The translations under genes and the position numbers were made by a program. The notes under the pieces were generated by a model. That model was not told the DNA's origin. It saw only the letters and a program-made list of their open reading frames with translations, and made no database searches. Shown here piece after piece: positions 48,796 to 60,765 of a DNA stretch of 64,000 bases. Source of the stretch: Hyposmocoma kahamanoa (Eukaryota > Arthropoda > Insecta > Lepidoptera > Cosmopterigidae); NCBI RefSeq assembly GCF_003589595.1, contig NW_020654972.1:11714499-11778498 (forward strand), read 5' to 3'. How positions within the stretch are numbered: the stretch's first letter is position 1; the number at the start of each line of letters is the position of its first letter.

Positions 48796-48859
48796 CGCAT
48801 TTACCTTCTCTAGTTTGTATAATCTAATCTAGCTCTAGTTTTAGCAAAAGTTGTTAATA

Positions 48860-49680
48860 AATTATGTATACATATAAATTACATTTTCGTTCTCATTTTT
48901 GATAGTTTTAATAAATTTAATACATTATACCTATATGACGTACGAACCTTCAACACGTAGAAAAAAATTCACCGCTTCAGTCAGGGGCATTTATAGTTAT
49001 TTACTATATAAACATATTATTATACTTACGCAACTTAGATCCGAAAAAATAGATTCATTTCTAATTTATTGTACGGCTGAAATGATGATGATGAATAAAA
49101 ACGTAATTTTTAGAAGTACTTTTATATAACTTTGTGGGTGTTTTGCATTGCACAACACCCCTCGACGACAAGGGTCGCGGACGTCTTTTTATTGCCGCGC
49201 GCTCATTGGTTGCCTTCACCCCGTCATTTAACTCGTGCTCTTGCGCAAGCCGCGCCTACATTTTTATATAAGTACTGGGTTATTTTTTGACATTACAAAG
49301 AATAGGAATTCAAGTTACAACCAATTATAACAGAATCAATTATGTAGATATTAACCACTACTACTTAGATTACAAACATGACGTGTGCCGAGACTTTAGA
49401 TTAAGTTACGTTTACACTAAGTTCGGTAACGTCATGCAAAATTTAAATATGGGTTTTTACAATCGAAAGTTTTTTTGAATTACCATTCCTATGTTTGTTT
49501 ATAATACGTATTTAAGTAATTACGTACTCTTGCCGCATCGATTAATCAAGAAATGCGAATAAGTAATAGTTGTTGTTGCTGAATCTGTTTACGCAGCTTC
49601 GACGGATCGACAACAAACTCATTAGCAAATTACCTGAAGCATCTTCATAAGCCGGCTTCGGCACCGCCGAGACAACGGCC
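48860..49680. other. Interval upstream of bZIP copy 1
   Basis: mRpS12 3' flank, then a GC-richer stretch at 49145-49275. No gene called; short frames here lack recognisable protein. Confidence 0.4.
49190..49275 (+). promoter_or_regulatory. Possible distal promoter or enhancer of bZIP copy 1
   Basis: Holds a CCAAT-type ATTGG (about 49206), the palindrome CTTGCGCAAG (C/EBP-type bZIP site, about 49243-49252) and TATATAAG (about 49264). About 0.64 kb before the bZIP ATG. Confidence 0.35.
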
Positions 49681-49744
49681 TAGACGAGTGCGCGTGTTAT
49701 TTTACTGCAACTCAGCCTTGTTTGTCCTGCGAGTCTTTGTCGTT

Positions 49745-49840
49745 CCCGTTATCGCAGGTAGCGGCCGTCTGCACAACCCCTTCCAGGCACCCTCAAGCCC
49801 CGCCCATTGCGTTGAAGGGCGCTTGAGCACCCCAGATCGA
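49745..49840 (+). promoter_or_regulatory. Proximal promoter block of bZIP copy 1
   Basis: CCGTTATCGCA, CCTTCCAG, a GC box CCCCGCCC and CATTG...GCGCTTGA occur in the same order upstream of the paralogue at 60617. Conservation between paralogues suggests shared control. Confidence 0.5.
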
Positions 49841-49908
49841 AATCATTCGTGCTCCATTCTCCGTTTGGACCACACTCATTAGCTGCCAAGTGTGTCAGTG
49901 CAACAATC

Positions 49909-50541
49909 ATGTCTCTGTGGACTCCGTACGCCGAGGCGCCACTGGATCTCACCAAGCCGGTCAAGTCGGAGCGATCGCCCGCGCCGTCGTCGCCTTCAGA
50001 GCGGTACTACTACAACCCAGTACTAGACGTGCACCAGCCTAGTTACTACCCGGGCTACCATCCTCAGCCGGTGCTTTACGCGCCGTGCGCGCAAATATCG
50101 CCCGTCTCCGCCGGGAGCACTTGCTCTGGCTACGAAGCGGGAACTCCGATGTATCCGCGACCTGTGCCGCTGTCGCCGCCGGACTCTCCCGCGTCGAAAA
50201 TCGACTACAACATCGACGCTGACGTTCTGTCTGATGATCCTGACTTCCAAGCGTTCGAGCGGGACGCGATGCGAGCGATGGCCGAGAAGAACGGAGGGAC
50301 GCTGCTGGGGAATAACCCTCGCATGCGTCGCGCTGTGCTCACGAGTCAGGCAGTCGACGACACTTATAGAAAACAGAGGGAGAGGAACAACCTCGCTGCC
50401 AAGCAAAGCAGGGACAGAAGGAAGCTGCGTGAGATCCACCTAGCTCTGAAAGTGGCGTTTTTGAAGAACGAAGTGGGAAAGATGAAAGCGATGCTTGCCG
50501 GTAAAACATGTGTCACCTGCTCCCGGTCCTTCGACAGTTAA
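49909..50541 (+). CDS. bZIP transcription factor, PAR/giant type, copy 1
   Basis: Intronless, 210 residues. N terminus MSLWTPYAEAPLDLTKPVKS contains PLDLT, a fit to the CtBP corepressor motif PxDLS/T. A Pro/Tyr/Ser-rich middle is followed by an acidic stretch, a conserved block (FERDAMRAMAEKNGG, GNNPRMRRAV), then the basic region RERNNLAAKQSRDRRKLREI (NxxAAxxSR signature) and a short zipper with AFLKNEVGKM. It ends in CVTCSRS, a C-x2-C. AFL after the basic region and SRDxR are typical of the PAR/E4BP4/giant group, so a DNA-binding repressor is likely. Start ATG 49909 gives the same N terminus as the paralogue at 60617. AATAAA near 50700. Confidence 0.9.
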   Translation: MSLWTPYAEAPLDLTKPVKSERSPAPSSPSERYYYNPVLDVHQPSYYPGYHPQPVLYAPCAQISPVSAGSTCSGYEAGTPMYPRPVPLSPPDSPASKIDYNIDADVLSDDPDFQAFERDAMRAMAEKNGGTLLGNNPRMRRAVLTSQAVDDTYRKQRERNNLAAKQSRDRRKLREIHLALKVAFLKNEVGKMKAMLAGKTCVTCSRSFDS

Positions 50542-50719
50542 CTGACCGAATTAACGTATAATATGGACAAACAGTTGATGTGGGTGTGTCAGTGCCATTT
50601 CTGTATATACCTAAAGAGGACTCTCTTCTACGATTTTTAGATATAAACATAGATTATAGGCTTGGTATGTTTTCGTGCAATCTTATATTGTAAACTTAAA
50701 AATAAAGTAGTTGTAAAAA

Positions 50720-52670
50720 GCTGTTACGTATAACTAAATTTTACTAAATTACCTATTTAATTAACATAAAATAAAAGTGTTTAATGTAAGATAATAATAA
50801 TAAAATATATAACAATTATATTTTCCTTTTTATTTCTATAAATAGTTATGTTACATTATCATTATAACAGAACCCCATTTAAACAAATATATGTATTTTT
50901 TAATGACAATGCAATCATTTCAGGAAAACCGTATAAATAAGTAAAATTATATTAGGTATGGTCACAGTATGTTTAAGATTATCCGAACTCTCAAATATAC
51001 AATAATTGAAAAGATTTGATGCATTCGAGCTATTTGACATAAATGTGCTTTCCTATAAACTTTGTCTCATCGAGTACTTGGCCAACTCTCCAACTCCTCT
51101 TAGTCAACTCTACTTTATAGAGTTTTTAAACACTTTTTTCTTATTTCTCACAGCTTTTCCGAAGGCTTTGCCACTTACAAGGTTTTTGACTTGGTCTTAA
51201 AACGGGGAAACTTATAATGAAATTTGGAAACGGAGAAGATGGAGAAAGAGTCTAAAAGCGACCAGGCGAGAAACTTATGTTGTTTTGTATGTAGTGAGGA
51301 AATTATGTATAAATAAACAATTACTAAATATTTGTGACTGTGGAGAAAGCAATCAACTTTTTAAAGTTCACTTATTTTAATAACTAAGGAGTCTTGTTGA
51401 ATATGTCTCTTTGAAGCAACAACGTCACATACTTAAATAAGAAAACGATCGATATAATTGAAATGGCACAACAGATGCAAGACGGGCCGTCAGTTCGTAT
51501 CAGCTTCATAGAACATCCGAGTTGACGATGCCACACTTAATTGTTGGTTCCGGCGTTCGAATGCCTCAATGGCCAGTCCACTTTTTCGTGGTTGCTGGGC
51601 CGTTACTGATCTGACTGTTGAATATAATACTAAAGTCGCTTTACATTTGCGGTAGGTAAGTATTCCGAAAGTAACAGGTCTTGAACTACAAAGAATATTT
51701 ACCTAGGCGTGTTTGAACTAATATTAGGGCAATACAATTTGGAACATTTTTTTTTCATGCAATATAAATGATTGCTGTAATAGACCGCTACGTAAAAAGA
51801 AAGTGATTTATGAAATAATCTGTCAACAGATTACGTAGGAGTCTATATAAGCCAGTATTTATGTATAACTTTTGTATATTATTAAAATAGACATCATCGT
51901 CAGCCCGTTATGCGACCTCCGCTGGGCGCGGGTCTCCCTGTGACGATGTGACCTCCATACATCGTCATCCCCTTTTATCGTCTTTTCTCCGGTTCCTATC
52001 CACTTGTTTTAAATTTTGAATCGTCCGAATAATTCCTTTGCCTCGCCATTCTGATTTTGTTTCGTTCCATCGCCACTCCTGCTCGATCGCGGCAGCGACA
52101 GTTTTTTTAATTGCGTTTAATTTTGATTATTTTACCAGTTTTAATAGCAATCTGTAATAACTACTACTAATCATATGCCAATTTTAATACCAACCTGTAT
52201 AACTGTTTAACTCGGCTCTTTCGGGGTAAGTCTTTCTCGCGTTTAGTATGTAAGTAGGGAGTGTTTTGGAGCGTCGTACCTGTTTTTTATATACATACCT
52301 TTTTATGTTACAACCTCTTTTTCCCCTTTCGATTTCATTACGAATAAATTTTCTGCGGACCGAAGTATCCTATTTTATTGCTGTTAATCTGGTCACGGCT
52401 CATTAGGGTTTTACAACCTTTTCATCCCTAAGGTCTGCGTTAGGCTATGGTGTCCGATCCTTGCACAACCACGATGAACAAAAGGTCTTTATTTTTTAAA
52501 ATACTGGTATGCTTGATGTTTAACCGGGCACAGGGATACTATACATATTTTGCTGTTCTCAACGTAAAATAGGTAACCCCGAATATAAAGTGTTCCAAAT
52601 GACGATATGTAAAAAATACTACCTATATAAGCATTTAATTTTAATATTTAATGTTTTATAAAGAAATTAA
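50720..52670. other. Interval between bZIP copy 1 and the conserved block
   Basis: No gene seen. About 51890-52000 (CAGCCCGTTATGCGACCTCC, GGGCGCGGGTCTCC) resembles a degraded SINE start common in Lepidoptera. Confidence 0.4.
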
Positions 52671-52689
52671 GTGTCTTAGAAGTTCGTCG

Positions 52690-52860
52690 AAGCGTGTTGA
52701 AGCGTCCAGCGATGCAACTGTCGCTCTTTGTGGTCACTTCCGCCGTCTGACAACTCTTTCCTAGGGCAAGCGTTGAAAAAACGCGGTAATGCTCCGTGTC
52801 ATATAAATGTGCATTCGAGAAACGGTAATGATGATGTCCGGTGGTCTGCGGATCGCTCGC
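52690..52860 (-). promoter_or_regulatory. Duplicated non-coding block, copy B
   Basis: On the minus strand, in order: CAGACCACCG, AGGAAAGAGTTGTC, GCGGAAGTGA, TTGCATC. The same ordered blocks are at 61741-61835. Non-coding in all frames; possible cis-regulatory module. Confidence 0.5.
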
Positions 52861-53881
52861 ATTGTCATCCTACTGATATTATTGAAACGTAAAAGAACGA
52901 ATATATTTGAATAGACGCAGAAGTTTTCATGCCATTTGGTACTTACTCTATGAAGGACAAAATATATGCATCGGCGTTGTAGCGGTTTCTTGACTTGGCA
53001 AAATGTTTTTTTGTACCTTTTATTGATGAGATTATTGTTGTCTTTATAAATATTTTTATGGCTCTTTGTAATACCATATCTTTTAAAAACTCTGAGCCGA
53101 GTGCATGAATAGTTATACAACATACTATAGGGCAATTAAAAAGTACAAACGTGGCATTGTCGGAAAAAAGTGTGCGCGGGCGCAGGTAGCCGCTTCAGGT
53201 GGCACGTGTCCTTTGACACCGTGTGCCCGAGAGGCGGGCGCAGTGTTAAATAGGTCGAAAGTTGCGAAACGACTTGCTATTTCTAAAGACGGGTGGGGTG
53301 GGTAGTAAATGAGAAACGCAATATTTATATAATTTATTTGGGCTTGCTACCCTAAAGCCCGTATCATAATTTTCAGATAACGCCTTTATTAGAAAAACAC
53401 AGGTAGCGGCAGTCACGCAAAATTACCTACTTGCTTGTATCTTATAAAGCAAAGATTAAGATCGGTCTCTGAATAGGCTCATCATAAAATTACAAGCGTA
53501 CCCGTTTCGAGTCTAGATTTACCTAGTCTAGACTTCCAGCGACAATCCGATTGACACACTAACTTACTTTTTCTAAAATAACGGGTCATACTAATAGCTG
53601 TACAAGGGATACTCAAATTTATAAATAATCTAGCATGATCTTCCCATCTTTTAAAAGAGTAGAACGTTCTCCAGTTATTGCCGTAGTCTACCTTTTTATA
53701 AAAGAAAGTAATATGTATAAGTCGTTGGTACCGTTGGTACGAGTTAACACGAGATCAAAATGTGAAGCGATGAATCGGAAATACTTTGTCCGGAAAAAAT
53801 TGCCTGCTAATTACAATTGATAGTCGGTAGAGCGATGAAACATGCTAACCAATAAGTATGTAAAATATTGATAAATATCAG

Positions 53882-54066
53882 TTCTATTAATTTTGTGTGG
53901 TATTATTTTAATAATTTTTGGTGTGTATTCTGTGCCCTATCCAAACAATTGCTACGTTAAGACAAAGCGCCCCTATGCCGACTGTCGCGTCGGGAATCCC
54001 ACGGTTAATCCGGATAGTTGTAGATGCATAAGACCGTACTTGAAAGCGCCGGCGCAGGTATATTAG
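53882..54066 (+). CDS. Terminal exon of a small cysteine-rich secreted peptide
   Basis: Acceptor CAG ends at 53881. The exon starts with the last two bases of a codon, then LLILCGIILIIFGVYS (a hydrophobic signal core), VPYPNNCYVKTKRPYADC, RVGNPTVNPDSCRCIRPYLK and a short tail to TAG at 54064-54066. Four cysteines (C...C...C-x-C) follow the predicted cleavage region. AATAAA at 54087-54092, about 20 bases after the stop, fits a real 3' end. The first exon with the start Met was not found. Family not recognised. An alternative is a donor at 54058 with further exons. Confidence 0.55.
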
Positions 54067-54394
54067 TCCTAAGGATTTGGCGTGTAAATAAATATGATAA
54101 GTGTTGTAAATATTTTCGTAGGTTCGGAAAACAATTGAAAAACAATAGAGTTCGGCAGTGAATGAGTTGTGCTGTTTTAATTATAATTTTGTAGGCAAAG
54201 TCATACTGAAAAAATATTTCATTAAAAAGTTTGAATGTTTTAACATAATATAATATTATGTAAGTTAAGAAAAACTACAATACAACTACCCGCTACGTCG
54301 TAGCGGCGTAGCAGATGATAGCGCACGCAGGCAACAGAAACCCCGCATTATTTGTGAATTGCGATTAAGTGTACGAATGTGTCACCACAAATCC

Positions 54395-54690
54395 TAGTGC
54401 AGGGTGCGGCTCTCCTCTACGAAGAGAGTTTAGGCCACACACGTTTCCGCCACGTTGGCCTAATGCACGTTGGGGGCTTAAATTATTTTCTAAAAGTTCT
54501 AAACCTACTTCGACATGCAGGTTTTAACGCGTTCTCTTTTAACGTTAGCGGGAAAAATTGGTATGATAAATATTCACAAAAGTACGTACGTATCTTAGAA
54601 ATTAAAGTCATGCATGGGTACATGTCGCCACAGGGACTTGAACCTTCAATCTCTTTGAGAAGTGACCTTTCGTCCACACTACTACTACCG
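54395..54690 (-). mobile_element. SINE of the TTTTCCTTCACC family, diverged copy 2
   Basis: GCCACGTTGGCCTAATGCAC and GCAGGTTTTAAC blocks align with 46500-46735. The 110-codon open frame across it is not a gene. Confidence 0.5.
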
Positions 54691-55046
54691 CTTACGTACG
54701 AATCTTTATGAGTTCTGAAAATCTAAATGGTAAGAAATGAAAACGTGGTCTTCTGTGGTTTTGGTTATCCAAGTAAATCATTATAAAATTAGTAAGTATA
54801 AAATTGAATAACGGGTTCATTTTTTAAATTGATTTGCAATCGGTTGGAGGTTGACAGTTTGGGGCACATGCTTTTATTTTCACAAGGAAGGGCCGTCGGG
54901 CGTCGAGCCCTTGTCGCATAATATTGCAGCGTGCGAAGGGCACGTGGCCGCCTGCGGTTTATTTTCTCAAACCCTTCCTGGTAATTCTGCTGTTGCAAAA
55001 AGAACTTTGAGTACTTGTTGTAATGATTGATTGTCGTGTGTATTAA

Positions 55047-55318
55047 CAGATGGGTTAACAGTGCAGCTGGGTTCCGTTATCGATCGAAATTCGGTATTCC
55101 ATTTGTGATGGACAGAGTAGTTTTAAGCACCATATCGAATTATCGAATTCTTAGATTTTCGCGATTGTTACACAAAGGTAATGAAACTGTGACCATGGGA
55201 CCTGTAATTTACAGGCTGTCAAGGGCCCGAAACGTTGGTTTGTTTGAAAAAATAAATATACGCGATTTAAATCCGGAAAAATGGTTTCATTTCCAAACCA
55301 TATCGAATTATTAAGACA
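55047..55318 (+). repeat. Dispersed repeat, copy 2 of the 5.3-kb repeat
   Basis: AAGGGCCCGAAACGTTGGTT, TTTGAAAAAATAAATATACG and GGTTTCATTTCC parallel 5370-5450. Confidence 0.55.
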
Positions 55319-55329
55319 CCTTTATGCAG

Positions 55330-58300
55330 TTGCAAGATTTATTAAAACCTTGAACGTGGAACAGCAAAATAATATAAAAAACAATAACAGCGCGTTTCAT
55401 TTTGTAGCATAAGAGAGAAAATTGCCTAAAGAATGTGGTGCATGAATATGCATTAAGTATACTATCCGTAGCAAAGAAAAATACAGAATTTTGCAATATT
55501 AGAAAATTGCATAAACATAAGACCTCCCACTGTCTGAACGCGCAAACAAAATGGTTTGGCGTTACCGCTGCTACGGCTCGACATTCCTTTCGACGAAAAT
55601 CCCACTGCGTCCATTGTGTTCTATTCTACGAGATAACAAATGGACACAACTGTACAATATGCAAATTGTGAAATCGCCAAGGCCGAGTCTTCGGATTAAC
55701 TCCACGAAGGGTTGTCTTTGTGCCGCGAAACAAAACATTCGCAACATAACGGGAACGCTAGGACAATAGGCTCATTTTTATCACATTTGCCTTACTTTTA
55801 ACTGTTCTATCACTTTTCGGCGATGTCGTAAAACTTTCTGCAAACTGTGCCCGGTGCTATAAAATTAATCCTTCAATATAATGACTTCTGTCGAAGGATT
55901 TAATCCTCATTTAAAATAAATAATGTCCGCTCGTTTGGTTTTTACGTTTTGGGACATAGTAGTTGGTTAGTTTGCTCGATCGAAATCCTTATAGGTATAA
56001 AAAAAACAATTTTATGCCGCTTGCGTTAAGAACGGTCCGAAGTGTCAACCTTGATGTGCTCTTGACTGCAGAATCAATTATAAAGATAACAAAATATTCC
56101 CAATGCTGCACGACAATTTGTCACCATTTAAGCACGTTATTTATAATATACGTAATATTATAATGCTGCTATGTCAGATTTGAAAGATTTTATGAAACCG
56201 TAAACTGCAATAGCGAAGTGTGTACACGCCCTTCATTGTAAAAAAGTAAATAAACTGTATTGTGCAAGCCACCTCCCGCCCATTTGGGCATTCGCCCGCC
56301 ACGCCCGTCACGCCACATTACGAGACGGTAATGAAAAATAACAGCCATCTATGCATTATCAAATAATATTTTTATTTCATAACGCATTGAATTTTAGAAG
56401 CATCATCTATTTACTTGCTGCGCCGGTGATTATGTAAGTTCTAATATGTGGTAGTTAAAACTATCCATTAAATTTGGTGTTATTTCTGTTATCCAATTTT
56501 ACAGCCTTTGTACTCAGAGTTTGGGGTTTTATTATTATACTTGTGAAATATGCAACTACGTTTGTCGCATTTGCGCTGGCCGGCGGCGGCGCGGCGGCGG
56601 CGGCGGCAGGAGGGTCGCCCAGAGGGTCGGAGTTACGTGAGGATATAATTGAGTCAGAGGGTTCTCCCCTCACGAGCTCTGTTTTGTTATGTAAACGTCG
56701 ACTTTATGTATTACATAACGGGCAAGCATTGCGTGTTACGCGTATCGATTAATCGATGTGGTAGAGTTCTAGGCTTGGTTTATTCAGTTGATTAATTTAG
56801 TCAAGCACGGTTAATTGATATGGTTTGTTGAGATTTCAGTAAGTCATAAAATATTAAGTTTTATAAAGGAAATGTAGCCTGTGTTTGCTCGATTGAGTGA
56901 GTACCTATATAAAGTGGTAAGGTAACCTATCGACTTCAAAGTTAATAGGTAGGCATTATATTTGGCCGATTGTCCAATTATTATGTACCTGTTTATTAAA
57001 ATTACTTAAATGCCGCGTTGTGTTCGCAACGTAACATTTAGTTCTTTAGCTCTCAGCAATATGAATATTTTTTTCTTTATTTTTACAGGGAATAAATCTG
57101 TAACTTTAAACACATTTTTGTTAATAAGTACTGATGGATAAATGATTTTCCAGTTCGTCAATCCAAGTGTATCCAATAACCCTTAGCGAACTATCGATTA
57201 TTTTAATAAAATATCAATACTGCTGCGAATTCGCAATAAGCGAGCGAGGCAGCGATTGCAGTCACGTGTCACCTTAATCCCAAGAGCAAGACAGATATGT
57301 CCCGCGGCAGCTGTGAGGTAATCTGACTCCTTGTTGTCACGTTCGAGATGCGGTAAGATGCGGCGCGTGGAGTAAAATAAACAACCCCTTCTTTTCATTA
57401 GGTATTTCATTTGATGAAGCAAATTAAAACTTTGCTTTATTCATTAAGACTTTTGTGATTTCTAAACTCATTACAATTAGGTATGTACATATTATAATCG
57501 TAGAAACAAAAGTAATTTTAATGTTTTATTATTTTTTCGGGAATTATATACACATCTAGATTAGTGGTGCCCAATGCAAGAGCAAAGCGAGACTAATCCA
57601 GTTCCTTGGTCTCGTGTAGTATACCACGGTCTAGGTCTTGCTGCAAGAGTCTCGCAAGCTTGCAATTATGTATCTGTTGCTACTTTGTCAAACCATTAAT
57701 TTACAAACAGTGACAATGTGAGTTGGTTCGGATTTTAGAACAAAGCAACAGTGTAGGTACTTCCTGACATGGGAATAGTGAAGGTCATGACAAAAAAATT
57801 GGTACTTTTGCAATTGCGACTAAATTACGAAAAAATTGGTACACTTGCGTAATAGATAAAAATACCTAGCCCATTGTTTGCTGTGATGAGAACTCCTGCC
57901 GAGTTTTAGATTCCATAAAATAACGAATGACTGGTTTCATTATGCTTATTGTGGTTCAAATATAACTTACAGTGATTTAAGGCTTCTATACAACACCTTT
58001 GTGGCAATGCCACTGAAAACACGTGAAATCCCTAGCCGTTAGTACCCAATCCTGATATGGCCGTAACACTTTCCTTACAGTAGAGCCGTGCCCAGCAGTG
58101 GTCTAATATGTAAACTTTAGTGGGCGTGGGTACAACAACTCACGAAGTTTTATGGCAATCGGAATGAATAATAATGGAATGCGGGACAAACATGTAATAT
58201 ATATTTATAGGTACATAATATGCATAGGTATTATTATTGAGTGTGTGCGTTATTATATAAATTTGTTTGTTTTTAAATCACATTGAATCTATTAGGAATA

Positions 58301-60030
58301 GAAAATATTCCAGGTACAATTTTCATTAGTTGTTGTAATAAGTTAAGTATGTGGCTTCACATATGAAATGCTTAGTAGATAATAAATATCGAGTTCTATG
58401 TTTTAGCGATTGCGAATAATTACAAATTAATAAAAAAAGTTACTGTTTACGCATGAAGCGTCGTTTGTACTTATTCATTGGAGTTAAACTATGGATTTGC
58501 CCTTCAAAATCCTGCATCTTAACCATTGACTTACAATTATAATCTTAAGTATATTTTTTAGTAGGTGTGAAGGATGGTGAAGCTTCAAAGTCGGAGAGAA
58601 ATATTTCACAGATTGTTTTGCTCGGCAGCATTTGCTCTCTGGCTTTAACATGTAGAAGCTGCTGTAGGTAAAATTACTCGAGTTTATCAGATATGAAATA
58701 AAAAAAGTGTAGGTAAATAAAAAAATAATATTATTCACAATTTTTTGTCATATAAGTAATTACAGTATTATTTTATTTACGAATTCTTAACCACGCCAAA
58801 TGTCACTTTATAAACCTTTTGTAGAATTAAGATTTATTTAGATCATCAAACTGTATAAGTACATACAATTTTGGAGGATAAAGAAAATTGTACCCTTTTT
58901 CAATTCTAAAATAAAAAAAGGAATCGGTTGACTGTCCACGGTTCTGTCTCTGCGAGTCTTGCCATCATGTCGTGTATGCAGGGCCCTGCCCTATCTATCT
59001 AATGTAAAGCTTTGGTAGACTACTACTCCGCGACTGGACCAACAAAGAGTAATCAATATTTTTTTGTGGGTAGTAATGTTTTCTTTTTGGATACAGTTGG
59101 GCTTGTCTACAGGATACACATACAACCACTGAATCTATGTTTCATTATGATGCGATGAAAAATTTATTATCTTGGTCCAGTGCAGACCATTAAAGCAGTG
59201 GAGGCTTCGACGCGCGTCGCTCGTTGTAGGTACATTTGGACAATTTGTGTAATAACCTGTTTTTCTAGATTTCTTTTGTTTTACCCATTTTGTGAAAGAG
59301 GGTTAGTATTAAAGATTAAAGAGGTATAGTTATAAAACCTTGCTCGTAAATTCTTCGTATATGTGATGGAAGATCAAACCGAAAACGCAAAGTGCGCCCA
59401 TTAATTTATTGTATGCCTCCATACCTACAAAATCAATGAGTCGAAACGTTTGCGCTGTACAAGAATTACGTCTCGGTACTTGTATTTAAAAATGACACGA
59501 ATTTTGTTTCATTTCGAAATGAGAAAAGCCAAAATTTACTTTTGGAATTGTCTTTGTAATTGTAATATTACACTAAAATAGCTTTATGTCGTTTCATAGT
59601 AAGTAGTCAGAATTTTATTTCATAATGTATGTACTATAAATAAGTTCCTAAATATTTCTATAAGTATTACTTTAGGTAAATGAGAGATTTTGTATGTCGT
59701 AATGACCTTTATTTAGTTATTTGTAGAAAATCTCAGGTTGTCCGAACCTTACTCCAGAACCTACTTGCACACACACGCGCACACACAGAACACATAATTG
59801 GTAACTTAAAATTACAAAATGTGTTGATCACACCACTGTTACATTTACTTATATACATTATCGTCTGAATTTTCATTAAAAAATCTTATCAGTTATATGT
59901 ATTATCACGCATATATAACGAGTATCCGTTAAGTCACTAAATTCAAAATCTCGAGATCCTCTATAAAATCTCAACACCATTTATATAACATATTTATAAT
60001 GTTAAAGTCAGACTAGAATAAAACGACGGT
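55330..60030. other. Gene-poor interval between the bZIP copies
   Basis: Mostly AT-rich. A GC-rich alanine-coding patch at 56560-56660 is discussed as a doubtful exon. About 58070-58110 (GTGCCCAGCAGTGG) is a SINE-like remnant. A CA-rich microsatellite is at about 59764-59790. No supported gene. Confidence 0.4.
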
Positions 60031-60041
60031 TCATGTCCAGA

Positions 60042-60617
60042 TTAGCACAGGCAGTGTGACCGGCAGTGCGGGCACTGCGGCTCGGAGACCGCGGTTCGAA
60101 GCGCTGCCAGCTTCTTCCTAAGAAAGGTAACCTGGAGGGCCAGCCGTACCTCGCGCAGTTTTCGCCGATCGCGGCTCTGTTTCGCTGCAAAGTTATTCCG
60201 CGCTCGCTGCTTCCGGTAGCCGTCGTCGTCTTCCTGGTTACTCTGTACCGATCTCCTCATCCGCGGGTTGTTCCCCACCAGGCTGCCGCCATTTCTCCCC
60301 GACATCGCTATCATTGCTTCCCTTTCAAATGTCTGGTACTCAATATCGTCGTACAGGGACTCCGTATCGTACAGTTTCGGTGACTGTAGTGGTGATGGCG
60401 TAGTCTTCGATTTCCAGTTTGCGGCTGGGTATAACTGTGGCAAACAGATTTGAGCAGAGGGCACATAATCACTGTTTGGTGAAACAAAAGTACAATCTCT
60501 TGAAGGTAGGTATGGGTTGGAGTATCCCTCGGTGCGGGACGCCGGAGACACGCGTTCCTTTTTCACTGGCCGACTCAAGTCCAGCGCTTTTTCCGCGTAC
60601 GGCATCCAAAGAGGCAT
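60042..60617 (-). CDS. bZIP transcription factor, PAR/giant type, copy 2
   Basis: Intronless, 191 residues, paralogue of 49909-50541 and convergent with it. N terminus MPLWMPYAEKALDLSRPVKK carries ALDLS (CtBP-like). Conserved block FEREAMIAMSGRNGG and GNNPRMRRSV, basic region RARNNFAAKQSRDRRKLREV, short zipper ALQVTFLRKKLAAL, and a C-terminal cysteine cluster CPHCRSHCLC (C-x2-C-x3-C-x-C) where copy 1 has C-x2-C. ATG at 60615-60617 matches the start of copy 1. The middle region diverges strongly while the DNA-binding part is kept. Likely a DNA-binding repressor. Confidence 0.9.
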   Translation of the reverse strand: MPLWMPYAEKALDLSRPVKKERVSPASRTEGYSNPYLPSRDCTFVSPNSDYVPSAQICLPQLYPAANWKSKTTPSPLQSPKLYDTESLYDDIEYQTFEREAMIAMSGRNGGSLVGNNPRMRRSVQSNQEDDDGYRKQRARNNFAAKQSRDRRKLREVRLALQVTFLRKKLAALRTAVSEPQCPHCRSHCLC

Positions 60618-60654
60618 TGTAAATGTGACGATATATATTTACAGTGCCAGTAAA

Positions 60655-60765
60655 GTGGCTTCCTTCAAGCGCGGTCGCTCAATGCACAAGATGCGATTGC
60701 GAAGGGGCGGAGTCTGGAAGGGTGCGCCCCGCCATCGCGACTGGAAGGATTGCAATAACGGTATT
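60655..60765 (-). promoter_or_regulatory. Proximal promoter block of bZIP copy 2
   Basis: Minus strand: CCGTTATTGCAATCC, CCTTCCAG (twice), CTCCGCCCC, CATTGAGCG...GCGCTTGA. CTGGAAGG lies 124 bp before the ATG; in copy 1 it is 123 bp. Confidence 0.5.

Noticed and set aside
54379..54711. 110-codon plus-strand frame
   Set aside because: Overlaps a SINE and has no protein similarity I recognise.
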